Assembly: GCA_024697505.1 (NCBI GenBank)
Contig: JAILFQ010000176.1
Location: forward strand, 1 to 7,698
Direction: 5' to 3'
From: Lachnospiraceae bacterium
GTDB taxonomy: Bacteria; Bacillota; Clostridia; Lachnospirales; Lachnospiraceae
DNA: 7,698 nucleotides
Part shown: positions 1 through 7,475 of the stretch, one piece after another
Numbering within the stretch: the stretch's first letter is position 1
Layout: every line of letters begins with the position of its first letter
The notes under the pieces: generated by a model
What the model saw: the letters and a program-made list of their open reading frames with translations, nothing else
Told to the model about the DNA's origin: nothing
Databases searched by the model: none
Position numbers and translations under genes: made by a program

Positions 1-1
1 A

Positions 2-958
2 AAAACTGTTGAAACAACAGCCGAAGAAAAAGCTAAGCATCTTTATGACTACAGAAAGAACAGATTTACCTGGACTTTACATGAAATGAAGATAAACTGG
101 ATATTTTATGTAATGGTACTTCCTTTCCTTATCTTCTTTACAATATTTTCTGTACTTCCTGTATTTAAAGCAATCTGGTACAGCTTTACAGATTACAACA
201 TCCTTCAGGATGCAAATTTTATAGGACTTAAAAATTATGCAGAGCTTTTTCTGCATGACACAATATTTATAAAAGCCATTCAGAACACATTTGTTATAGC
301 AGTCTTTGTGGGACCAATCGGATATCTCCTTTCCTTCCTCATTGCATGGCTTATAAATGAGCTTCCGCATTGGCTCGGAACACTGGTAACGGTTATTTTC
401 TATGTTCCGTCCATGTCCGGTGGTGCAATGACTATTTTCGCACTTCTTTTTGCTAACGACTCAACAGGTCTTGTAAACGGACAGTTGTTAGCATGGGGGC
501 TTATTGATGAACCGGTTTTATGGCTTTCCAGTGAAGCTACGATAATGCCGCTTTGTATTATAGTTTCTCTTTGGATGTCTCTTGGTGTCGGCTTCCTTTC
601 ATTTGTAGCCGGTGTTAAGAACATACCGGAAGATCAGTACGAAGCAGCGGCAATAGACGGTATAAGAAACAGATGGCAGGAGTTATGGTTTATAACTCTT
701 CCAAACATGACTCCACAGCTTCTTTTCGGTGCGGTTATGTCTATTACCGGTTCTCTTGCGGTTGGTGGTGTAATGGATTCCCTCGTTGGATTCCCAAGCC
801 CGAACTACGCATCCCATACAATTGTAAACCATCTTAACGATTACGGTTTTATAAGACTGGAAATGGGACGTGCATCCGCAATAGCAGTAATACTTTTTGT
901 AATAATGGTTGTAAGTAACTTGTTGGTTCAGAAACTACTCAGAAAAGTAGGAACCTGA
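2..958 (+). CDS. Sugar ABC transporter permease, MalF/UgpA type, first pair (5' end outside window)
   Basis: This is an inner subunit of a CUT1-type carbohydrate importer; it forms half of the membrane channel with the next gene's product. The frame is open without a stop from base 2, and the 28 codons before the ATG at 86 encode a charged cytoplasmic leader ending FTWTLHE. The true start is therefore left of the window. Counting from that ATG as residue 1, membrane helices lie near 6-28, 67-92, 100-121, 150-176, 208-230 and 262-285. The first helix ends in VLPVFKAIWYSFTDYN, typical of MalF-like subunits. The EAA motif that docks the ATPase is intact: EAAAIDG at 186-192, then ITLP at 203-206. 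The reading frame is undamaged and the missing part is probably short. The next gene starts 31 bases downstream, so the two are surely co-transcribed. The family call is secure; the substrate is unknown. Confidence 0.93.
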   Translation, partial: KTVETTAEEKAKHLYDYRKNRFTWTLHEMKINWIFYVMVLPFLIFFTIFSVLPVFKAIWYSFTDYNILQDANFIGLKNYAELFLHDTIFIKAIQNTFVIAVFVGPIGYLLSFLIAWLINELPHWLGTLVTVIFYVPSMSGGAMTIFALLFANDSTGLVNGQLLAWGLIDEPVLWLSSEATIMPLCIIVSLWMSLGVGFLSFVAGVKNIPEDQYEAAAIDGIRNRWQELWFITLPNMTPQLLFGAVMSITGSLAVGGVMDSLVGFPSPNYASHTIVNHLNDYGFIRLEMGRASAIAVILFVIMVVSNLLVQKLLRKVGT

Positions 959-979
959 CGCAGAGTAAACTTTATTCTT

Positions 980-984
980 GGAGG
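980..984 (+). promoter_or_regulatory. Ribosome binding site of the first MalG-type permease
   Basis: GGAGG lies 5 bases before the ATG at 990. It decides the start: a TTG at 978, in the same frame, overlaps this motif and has no binding site of its own, so the longer reading frame from 978 is not credible. Confidence 0.8.
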
Positions 985-989
985 CTTTT

Positions 990-1883
990 ATGAAAAAAAT
1001 ATTTAAGCGTAACCTGGATATGAAGAGCTCTGCAAGAGAGAGCTCAAGAAGCTTTGCCGGTAACCTGGTAATGGGACTTTTCCTTACCGTAATGGGAGCA
1101 CTTTTCTTTGTTCCTGTTGTTTATATGGTGGGAAACTCCTTAAAACCGCTCAACGAACTTTTTAAGTTCCCGCCGACTTTGCTTCCTAAGAATCCAACCT
1201 TCGACAACTTTAAAGACCTCTTCCGTGTATTTGCAAATACACTGGTACCTTTCGGAAGATACCTCTTTAACTCGCTTTTTGTTGTAGCCCTTGGATCTCT
1301 CGGACATATCCTTATAGCATCATTTTGTGCCTATCCGCTTGCAAAATATACTTTCCCGGGTTCAAGATTTATATCTAAACTCATAGTATATTCCCTTATG
1401 TTTAACGGATCGGTTACATCAATACATGTATTTATTACAATTTCAAATCTTCACTTTATAGACTCATATGCTGCAATCATTGTTCCTACTTTTGCATCAA
1501 CACTTGGTCTTTACCTCATGCAAAACTTTATGGGACAGATTCCGGACAGCCTTTTGGAAGCAGCAAGAATAGACGGTGCAAACCAGTTTCAGATTCATCT
1601 TAAAATAGTTCTTCCGCTTATAAAATCTGCCTGGGTAACCGCCTTCATTCTCATTTTCCAGAGCCTTTGGGGCGCAACAGGAGATGAATACATCTATAAA
1701 GAGAACTTAAAGAGTTTGAACTATATGATAGGACAGATTGCCAGCGGTTCCACTGTTGGTATTGCAAGAGCGGGCGTTCTTTCCGCGGCATCTGTTATTG
1801 TATTTTCCATACCGGCAATTACATTCTTACTTATGCAGACCAATGTTATTAATACAATGGCTACATCAGGTATGAAAGAATAG
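990..1883 (+). CDS. Carbohydrate ABC transporter permease, MalG/UgpE type, first pair
   Basis: This 297-residue protein is the second membrane subunit of the first importer pair. It opens with a basic cytoplasmic leader (KKIFKRNLDMK) and has six membrane helices near residues 27-47, 96-116, 130-150, 160-178, 212-230 and 262-282. LKPLNELFKFPPTLLPKNPT (51-70) after helix 1 is the usual MalG-like loop with the 'P-P-x-LLPKNPT' pattern. The ATPase-docking EAA motif is EAARIDG at 190-196, followed by IVLP at 206-209. Length and layout are normal for the family. The C-terminus ends in TSGMKE; ending near 'GxxKE/G' is common in MalG-type subunits. Its TAG stop overlaps the binding site of the following gene, which suggests coupled translation with the Yip1 protein. 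The substrate cannot be inferred. Confidence 0.94.
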   Translation: MKKIFKRNLDMKSSARESSRSFAGNLVMGLFLTVMGALFFVPVVYMVGNSLKPLNELFKFPPTLLPKNPTFDNFKDLFRVFANTLVPFGRYLFNSLFVVALGSLGHILIASFCAYPLAKYTFPGSRFISKLIVYSLMFNGSVTSIHVFITISNLHFIDSYAAIIVPTFASTLGLYLMQNFMGQIPDSLLEAARIDGANQFQIHLKIVLPLIKSAWVTAFILIFQSLWGATGDEYIYKENLKSLNYMIGQIASGSTVGIARAGVLSAASVIVFSIPAITFLLMQTNVINTMATSGMKE

Positions 1884-1889
1884 GAGGAG
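1882..1889 (+). promoter_or_regulatory. Ribosome binding site of the propeller/TPR/Yip1 gene, overlapping the upstream stop
   Basis: AGGAGGAG begins inside the TAG stop (1881-1883) of the upstream permease, and its GGAGG core lies 6 bases before the ATG at 1894. A ribosome finishing the permease would sit directly on this site, so the two genes are probably translated together. Confidence 0.75.
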
Positions 1890-1893
1890 TAAG

Positions 1894-3975
1894 ATGAAAA
1901 AGAAAATTTTTACTGTACTCCTTGCCACGGTTACATTTTTAACCTGCCTTGGAGGCAACACCAAAGAAGTTCTTGCAGACAGTTACACTTATGATATTCA
2001 GGACAATGCGGTAGTTGCTCCGGATGCTTATGAGTGGGAGAGAAGCGTTAGAGGAGAAGACCTTGGAATAGATACAATGGCAACTCTTGAAGACGTTTAT
2101 TGCAAGAACGGCATGGTATTTATTGCCATGGCCGGAAAAGTTGTTATAACGGATTATGATTTTAATTTAATAAGAGAAATAACAACTTATACATACAAGG
2201 GCGAAGAACTTTCCATTTCTTCCCCAAAATGTGTTTATGTTACCGCAGATAATAACATTTACGTTACGGAAGAGGCAAAGGGACAGATACTTCATTTCGA
2301 TATTAACGGAAACTGCCTTAGAATTCTTGAAGATCCACAGGTTGGAAGTCTTGTGGCTTCAGGTATTACGTACCAGCCTACAAAGGTTTGTGTGGACTCC
2401 GTCGGAAGAATTTATGTTAAGGCAAAGAGTGTATATGAGGGTATTATTCAGTTGGATCCGGATGGAAATTATGTAAGATTCATCGGTGCAAATGAAGTAA
2501 CACCATCCTTCTTCGAAAGATTTAAGAGGTCTATTTCTACGGAAGAGCAGATAGCTCAGATGACACTTTGGCTTCCTACGGACTATTCGGACATTACAAT
2601 GGATGCTGAAGGTTACATATATGCAACGGTTAGGGACAATACTGTTAAAAACCCTATCAGAAAGCTTAACTCCGCAGGTAATGATGTTCTTACATCTTAT
2701 CAGTTTATTGCACCTCCTGCCGGAGACTATAAGCCTGCCGGAGGAACAACATCAACTCTTACAAATATTGCAGCTTCTGATGACGGCCGTTTTGCCGCAC
2801 TTGATGCAACAATGTCCAGAGTCTTTGTATACGGACAGGATGGAATTCTTCTTTATATTGTAGGTGGAACAGGTAAGCAGACAGGACAGCTTAACTCGCC
2901 TATAGACATTACGTTTTTAAACGACAGGATCCTTGTAGCGGATTTTGTTACAAACTCCATAGAAGTATTTAAGCCTACGGAGTACGGAGAACTTATAAAT
3001 ACAGCGCTTTACTATCAGTCTAAGTATGACTACGAAACAGCCGCAAGCTACTGGCAGCAGGTTTACGATATAAGCCCTTCTTCCATAGCGGCAAACATGG
3101 GTCTTGGTAAATACCAGTTAAGAGCCGGCAAGTACGAAGAAGCTCTTGCAAGCTTTACCCGTACAGGAGAAAGAAAGAGCTGGTCTTCAGCCTTTGAAAG
3201 AGTAAGAGAAGCCTGGCTTGAAGATAATCTTGGTAAGAGTCTTATAATCATTATTGTGGTAATTATTCTTATTAAATTACTTAAGTATTTTTTAAGACGT
3301 TTGGCTGCCAAGGGCGTATTTGAAGGAAAGAAGTGGGTAGAGGTTCTTAAAAAGATCAAGTATACCGCGGTTACATGGCCTAAGTACATGATGGGTTCAC
3401 CGTTCAAGGCTTTTGATGATGTTAAGTATGAAGATGCGGGAAGCACGGGTTTTGCATTTGTACTTCTTGTGCTTTATGCCTGGGTAATGCTTCTTGGTAT
3501 CAGATACAAAGGTTTCCTGGTTAATACACATGATATAGACAATATTAATGTTCCGCTTATCCTTGCAAGTTCTGTTGTCCCGTTTATAATTTTTGTTTTT
3601 GCAAACTGGGCAGTAGGCGTCTTAATAGACGGTAAGGGTAACTTAAGAAATGTCTTTAAGTTTACAATGTATGCCACATATCCTCTTACGATATGCAATG
3701 CTATTACCATCTTTCTTTCAAGGATATGCATATATGAGGAGACCGGAATTATAAGAATTATTTACGGAATAGGATGGTTCCTTTTTGCTTTCTATCTTTT
3801 TGTGGGCATAGTAACCATTCACCAGTTCTCATTTACAAAGGGTGTGGGAGATGTACTTCTTTCCGCTGTGGGAATGGCAATAGTAATCTTTATTGCAGTT
3901 CTTCTTGCTTCTTTGGTAAGCGGCTTTATAAACGATGTCGGAACAATAATCGACGAACTACGTATTTATACTTAA
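1894..3975 (+). CDS. Exported NHL-type propeller / TPR / Yip1-domain membrane protein
   Basis: This 693-residue protein has no assigned biochemical role. A signal peptide covers residues 1-29 (KKK, hydrophobic core, likely cleavage after VLA). Residues 64-363 hold about six NHL-like units with recurring 'xxIYVxxxxxxxIxxxDxxGxxxR' spacing, as in DNNIYVTEEAKGQILHFD (119-136), VGRIYVKAKS (170-179) and EGYIYATVRD (239-248), which fits a propeller of about six blades. Two TPR-like helix pairs follow (about 366-430; YYQSKYDYETAASYWQQVY, GKYEEALASFTRTGE). One membrane helix lies at 447-466, followed by a lysine/arginine-rich stretch (464-490). A Yip1-like domain with five hydrophobic segments fills 500-690, opening with PFKAFDDVKYEDAGS (503-517). 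By the positive-inside rule the propeller and TPR part would face outward and the basic linker inward. Its position between a permease pair and a surface lipoprotein suggests a scaffold, sensor or glycan-handling partner of the transport system; this is inference. The domain order is clear by eye, the exact repeat count less so. Confidence 0.85.
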   Translation: MKKKIFTVLLATVTFLTCLGGNTKEVLADSYTYDIQDNAVVAPDAYEWERSVRGEDLGIDTMATLEDVYCKNGMVFIAMAGKVVITDYDFNLIREITTYTYKGEELSISSPKCVYVTADNNIYVTEEAKGQILHFDINGNCLRILEDPQVGSLVASGITYQPTKVCVDSVGRIYVKAKSVYEGIIQLDPDGNYVRFIGANEVTPSFFERFKRSISTEEQIAQMTLWLPTDYSDITMDAEGYIYATVRDNTVKNPIRKLNSAGNDVLTSYQFIAPPAGDYKPAGGTTSTLTNIAASDDGRFAALDATMSRVFVYGQDGILLYIVGGTGKQTGQLNSPIDITFLNDRILVADFVTNSIEVFKPTEYGELINTALYYQSKYDYETAASYWQQVYDISPSSIAANMGLGKYQLRAGKYEEALASFTRTGERKSWSSAFERVREAWLEDNLGKSLIIIIVVIILIKLLKYFLRRLAAKGVFEGKKWVEVLKKIKYTAVTWPKYMMGSPFKAFDDVKYEDAGSTGFAFVLLVLYAWVMLLGIRYKGFLVNTHDIDNINVPLILASSVVPFIIFVFANWAVGVLIDGKGNLRNVFKFTMYATYPLTICNAITIFLSRICIYEETGIIRIIYGIGWFLFAFYLFVGIVTIHQFSFTKGVGDVLLSAVGMAIVIFIAVLLASLVSGFINDVGTIIDELRIYT

Positions 3976-3978
3976 AAG

Positions 3979-3985
3979 AAAGGAG
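3979..3985 (+). promoter_or_regulatory. Ribosome binding site of the DUF5696-like lipoprotein gene
   Basis: AAAGGAG lies 8 bases before the ATG at 3994, within the 18-base gap after the TAA stop at 3973-3975. The gap is too small for a separate promoter or terminator. Confidence 0.75.
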
Positions 3986-3993
3986 CATTTAAG

Positions 3994-6513
3994 ATGAAAA
4001 AAACTATTTTATATCTTGTACTTGCTTCTTTCGTAATCCTTCTTTGCGGATGTGGCAAGAAGACAGAAATTAACAAGTACGTGGAAAGGACTCCGGGAGA
4101 AGCGGTAAGCTACACGGGAAGTGATTATGTTAAGGTTGCTTCCGGTGATAATTCGGAGCTTTATATCAATCCTAAAACAATCACTGTTAAGTGGGTAGAC
4201 AAAAAAACCGGAGAATATAAAGAAACCCGAGTTTTTGACGATGCTGTTACAGATTCAACGCTTAAAAACGATATAATCATTTCGTATTTTACGGGAACAG
4301 AGTCTAATATATATGCGTCCACTTCCAATATGGACACTTACACATATTGTGTTTCAACGGAAGGAAACGTTTCTTACGAAAAAATAGACAACGGCGTAAG
4401 AATCCTCTACGTTCTAGCAAATGATAAGGTTTCCTACAAAGATTTCCCGGCATACATTTCCGATGAACGTATGCAGGAACTCATTATAAGCAAACTTGAT
4501 GACAAGCAGCTTAAAACCTTAAAGAAACAGTACAGACAGTTGAAGAGCGGAGACTGGTCCAGAACATCAAATAAGGACAACCCTCTTGCGGGCCTTTCCG
4601 CAACCGCACTTTACAAGCTTTTTTATGAAGAATGCGGATATACTTACGAAGACCTTGAGTATGATAATGCAGAGCATGACAAGCTTGATGAAATGCCACA
4701 GCGTCAGCACATAGAACTTGCTGTAGACTATTACCTTGATGGGGATGATTTTATGGTGCATGTGGACACAGCACAGATTCTCTCAAATGATGATTTCCCT
4801 ATTAAGTCATTAAGCGTACTTCCTTACTTCCTTTCATCAAATTCCGATGACGGATATCTTTTCATACCGGACGGAAGCGGAGCACTTCTTTATTTCGATA
4901 ACCTGAAGACCAAGGAATTCCAGTTTACTTCAAGATACTGGAACGGCGATGTCCTTCAGACTTCGGGAACATATTCAACAACAAATGCCTATATGACGGC
5001 ACCTGTTTACGGAATAAAAGAGGGGAATACGGCAATTCTCGGAATTATAGAAGAAGGTGCCGAAATATGTACCTTATCCGCATATATTCCAAAGTCCTTT
5101 AATAATATACCTTATTCCAGAGCTTCTTTAAGCTTTGCTATAAGGGAAGATCAGACTCTTGCAAACTATTCGGATGCCACCACTAAATATACTCTTAAGA
5201 GAACAGGTGATGACTATTATGCAGGAGACATAACGATCCGTTATAAATTCCTTTCCGGAGACAAGGCAAATTATGCCGGAATGGCAGAGGCGTATAAGGA
5301 ACAGTTGTTAAAGAACGGAGCCCTTGCAAAGTGTGAGAGCGAAGATGAAGCACCTGTTTTTGTGGAGCTTCTCGGATGCATAGATGCAACAAAGTACTTC
5401 CTTGGAATTCCGTATAACGGAACAACGACGATCACGGATTTTGAATCGGCAACCGAGATTCTTTCAGATATGAATGAAAGAGGAATCGGAAATATAATTG
5501 TTGATTATGTCGGTATGGCTAACGGTGGTATGCTTCAGAGATCTGCCGAGAAAGTAAGTATTGAGTCAAAACTTGGAGGAAAGAGCGGGTTTAAAAAGTT
5601 CCTTGAGTATGCTAACAGCATAAATGCCAGGGTTTATCCTAACTTCCAGTTACAGACTGCAAATACCGAAAAAGGACTTTCAAAAGAAGAAAGAGTCTTT
5701 ATAATAAGCGGAGAAATAGCTCAGATTTACGACTTCTCCCTTGTTTCTCAGACAGCCTTAACAGACAGCGATTTTCCTACTTATATAGTAAATCCTGCTT
5801 ACATTAAGGACTATATAGCTAAGTTCTCAAAGTCTTACAACAAACTTGGAGTTTCAAATCTGGCAAGTGAAGATTTCTTTACTTTCATTTCGCCTAACTA
5901 TAAAAAGGATGAGAATCTTTCCATAACAAGCGCTTTACCGCTTTACACGGAGGCTCTTGATAAACTTAGCGAGAATTACAGCCTTATGCTTTCAAATCCT
6001 CTTTCTCTTGCATGGAAAGATGTTGATTACATAGCAGACTTACCTTCAGACGGATTAAATCTTAAGGTAATGGATACATATGTACCGTTTATCCAGATGG
6101 TGCTTTCAGGTAATGTAACATACTCAACAGAAGTTCTTAATACCAATTCCTACAATATGGAAGAGGAACTTTTAAAGACAATGGAGTATGGAGCAGCGCC
6201 TAAGTTCAGATTTATAGGTGAGAGCGCATCCGTTCTTGAAAAGACTGAGGCAGATGATGTCTTCCTTGCGGAATACGATAAACTTGCCGAAACCGTTGAG
6301 GGTCTTTATAAGGAATATTCAGAGTTTTATGAAGACATAAAGGGAGCATATATCACAGACCATGAGCTTTTAACAAGTGATGGCAAGGTTGCAAAGACAA
6401 CCTGGAGCAACGGAACGGTCTTTTATGTAAACTATACGGATGAAGCGGTTAAATATGATGGTGTAACCATTTCCGCCAAGTCTTATACAATTAAAACAAA
6501 GGCAGGGAGGTGA
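3994..6513 (+). CDS. Surface lipoprotein, DUF5696-like, with glycosidase-like barrel
   Basis: This 839-residue protein is probably anchored on the outer face of the membrane. The leader MKKTILYLVLASFVILLCGC has a lipobox LCGC with Cys20 as the likely lipidated residue. Residues 53-80 (ELYINPKTITVKWVDKKTG) and 240-420 look like a beta-rich super-sandwich region. GYLFIPDGSGALLYF (287-301) and PVYGIKEGNTAILGIIEEG (337-355) are patterns I associate with DUF5696 proteins. A barrel-like order of strands follows: FVELLGC (456-462), IIVDYVGM (501-508), ARVYPNFQLQ (545-554), SNLASEDFFTF (621-631), YSLMLSNPLSL (662-672) and VPFIQMVLSG (697-706), then EYGAAPKF (731-738). The C-terminal NGTVFYVNYTDEAVKYDGVT (806-825) resembles the small beta domain that closes many glycoside hydrolases. 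D504, E626 and D627 are possible catalytic acids, but this is inference only; it could instead be a binding protein. Its stop lies inside the next gene's binding site. The lipoprotein call is strong, the DUF5696 call is from memory of the family, and enzyme activity is unproven. Confidence 0.82.
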   Translation: MKKTILYLVLASFVILLCGCGKKTEINKYVERTPGEAVSYTGSDYVKVASGDNSELYINPKTITVKWVDKKTGEYKETRVFDDAVTDSTLKNDIIISYFTGTESNIYASTSNMDTYTYCVSTEGNVSYEKIDNGVRILYVLANDKVSYKDFPAYISDERMQELIISKLDDKQLKTLKKQYRQLKSGDWSRTSNKDNPLAGLSATALYKLFYEECGYTYEDLEYDNAEHDKLDEMPQRQHIELAVDYYLDGDDFMVHVDTAQILSNDDFPIKSLSVLPYFLSSNSDDGYLFIPDGSGALLYFDNLKTKEFQFTSRYWNGDVLQTSGTYSTTNAYMTAPVYGIKEGNTAILGIIEEGAEICTLSAYIPKSFNNIPYSRASLSFAIREDQTLANYSDATTKYTLKRTGDDYYAGDITIRYKFLSGDKANYAGMAEAYKEQLLKNGALAKCESEDEAPVFVELLGCIDATKYFLGIPYNGTTTITDFESATEILSDMNERGIGNIIVDYVGMANGGMLQRSAEKVSIESKLGGKSGFKKFLEYANSINARVYPNFQLQTANTEKGLSKEERVFIISGEIAQIYDFSLVSQTALTDSDFPTYIVNPAYIKDYIAKFSKSYNKLGVSNLASEDFFTFISPNYKKDENLSITSALPLYTEALDKLSENYSLMLSNPLSLAWKDVDYIADLPSDGLNLKVMDTYVPFIQMVLSGNVTYSTEVLNTNSYNMEEELLKTMEYGAAPKFRFIGESASVLEKTEADDVFLAEYDKLAETVEGLYKEYSEFYEDIKGAYITDHELLTSDGKVAKTTWSNGTVFYVNYTDEAVKYDGVTISAKSYTIKTKAGR

Positions 6514-6514
6514 T
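6506..6514 (+). promoter_or_regulatory. Strong ribosome binding site of the second MalF-type permease, containing the upstream stop
   Basis: GGAGGTGAT is a full nine-base complement to the 16S rRNA tail, and its GGAGG core ends 8 bases before the GTG at 6519. The TGA stop of the lipoprotein gene (6511-6513) is inside it. The in-frame GTG at 6510 is part of the same motif and so cannot be the start. The arrangement points to coupled translation. Confidence 0.8.
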
Positions 6515-6518
6515 AAGA

Positions 6519-7475
6519 GTGGGAGATAAGAATAAAGAAAAAACGGTTAATGAGCCGATTGCGGAAGCAGTTCAGCCGGATGGCAGAACAAAGAAAAAGC
6601 ACGGCTACAACCAAATGAGCTACACAAAAAAGAAAGAGTTGTGGGGATTTATCTTCCTGCTTCCTTGGATATTCGGCGTTATTTTCTTTTTCCTTGTGCC
6701 GGTAGTTAAAACCTTTTATTACTCCTTCTTTGAAATGACACTTAAATTCGGCGGCTTCGATTATGTATACAAGGGCATAGAGAATTTTAAATATGCTCTT
6801 ACCGTAGACCCGAATTTTAATACCTACCTTTTACAGGCTCTTAAGGATTTTGCAAGTAATGTGCCTATACAGATTTTTGTATCTTTGTTTATTGCAATGA
6901 TGCTGAACGGTAAGTACAAGGGCAGAGGTTTTTTCAGGGTTATTTTCTTCATCCCTATCATTCTTGCTACGGGAATTACGGATGTAGAGCTGAAAACCAT
7001 GAATATTGCGGCCCAGGAATCTCAAAAGTTTGTGAGTGCGGATTTCCTTATAGACATACTCATGAACAGTGGTATTCCGCAGGAAGCACTCAATTTCATC
7101 CTTGAAGCTGTAGCAAACATTTTTGAGGTTATTACAAAAGCCGGTGTTCAGATACTTATTTTCCTTGCGGGACTTCAGGGAATCAATCCTTCCCTTTATG
7201 AAGTTGCAAAACTTGAGGGATGTTCAAAGTTTGAATGTTTCTGCAAGATCACACTTCCAATGATCTCTCCGATGATCCTTGTATGTATGGTCTACAGTAT
7301 TGCCGATACTTTTGCGGCAGCAGAGATTTCAACAGTTATAAATACAACAACATTCACAAATGCCAAATACGGACTCGGTGCTGCAATGAGTGGTATTTAC
7401 TTTGTGGTCAGTGTAGGCGTGACGTTGCTTTGCACGTTCATCGTATCAAAGGTGGTGTTCTATTATGACAACTAA
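6519..7475 (+). CDS. Sugar ABC transporter permease, MalF/LplB type, second pair
   Basis: This 318-residue subunit is predicted to pair with the following gene's product. GTG is the start, chosen from the strong binding site 8 bases upstream. A hydrophilic, lysine-rich cytoplasmic tail of about 40 residues precedes helix 1 (42-64, LWGFIFLLPWIFGVIFFFLV). Further helices lie near 110-130, 137-153, 190-220, 248-268 and 288-313. The extracellular stretch between helices 3 and 4 (about 154-190) is long and polar. The ATPase-docking loop is EVAKLEG at 228-234 with ITLP at 244-247, so the middle alanine of EAA is valine. The loop also holds three cysteines in eight residues (C235, C240, C242), unlike the first permease, which has GIRNRWQELW there. 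It is clearly a paralogue of the first MalF-type gene rather than a recent copy. It overlaps the next gene by 11 bases. The substrate is unknown. Confidence 0.92.
   Translation: MGDKNKEKTVNEPIAEAVQPDGRTKKKHGYNQMSYTKKKELWGFIFLLPWIFGVIFFFLVPVVKTFYYSFFEMTLKFGGFDYVYKGIENFKYALTVDPNFNTYLLQALKDFASNVPIQIFVSLFIAMMLNGKYKGRGFFRVIFFIPIILATGITDVELKTMNIAAQESQKFVSADFLIDILMNSGIPQEALNFILEAVANIFEVITKAGVQILIFLAGLQGINPSLYEVAKLEGCSKFECFCKITLPMISPMILVCMVYSIADTFAAAEISTVINTTTFTNAKYGLGAAMSGIYFVVSVGVTLLCTFIVSKVVFYYDN
7448..7455 (+). promoter_or_regulatory. Ribosome binding site of the second MalG-type permease, inside the upstream gene
   Basis: AAAGGTGG, one mismatch from AAAGGAGG, lies within the end of the upstream permease gene and 9 bases before the ATG at 7465. 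It supports that ATG as the start. Confidence 0.65.

Noticed and set aside
86..88. ATG at 86 as the start of the first permease
   Set aside because: The frame stays open to the left edge and encodes a plausible charged cytoplasmic leader; a start at 86 would put the membrane helix almost at the N-terminus, and no ribosome binding site precedes it.
451..493. Imperfect inverted repeat (TGCTAACGAC / GTTGTTAGCA, 9 of 10 paired, 23-base loop)
   Set aside because: It lies within the conserved coding part of the first permease, has no T-run and is no stronger than chance would give in a window of this size.
978..989. TTG start giving a four-residue longer first MalG-type permease
   Set aside because: The TTG overlaps the GGAGG that serves the ATG at 990.
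959..989. Possible promoter or terminator in the largest gap between genes
   Set aside because: The 31 bases hold only the ribosome binding site; there is no hairpin with a T-run and no -35/-10 pair.
3063..3446. 127-codon open frame on the minus strand, the longest antisense one
   Set aside because: It is antisense to the TPR and membrane part of the Yip1 protein, has no ribosome binding site or recognisable domain, and is explained by the codon pattern of the true gene. The shorter antisense and alternate-frame openings elsewhere in the window were rejected for the same reason.
6510..6518. GTG at 6510 as start of the second MalF-type permease
   Set aside because: It lies inside the ribosome binding site and overlaps the upstream stop; the GTG at 6519 is correctly spaced.
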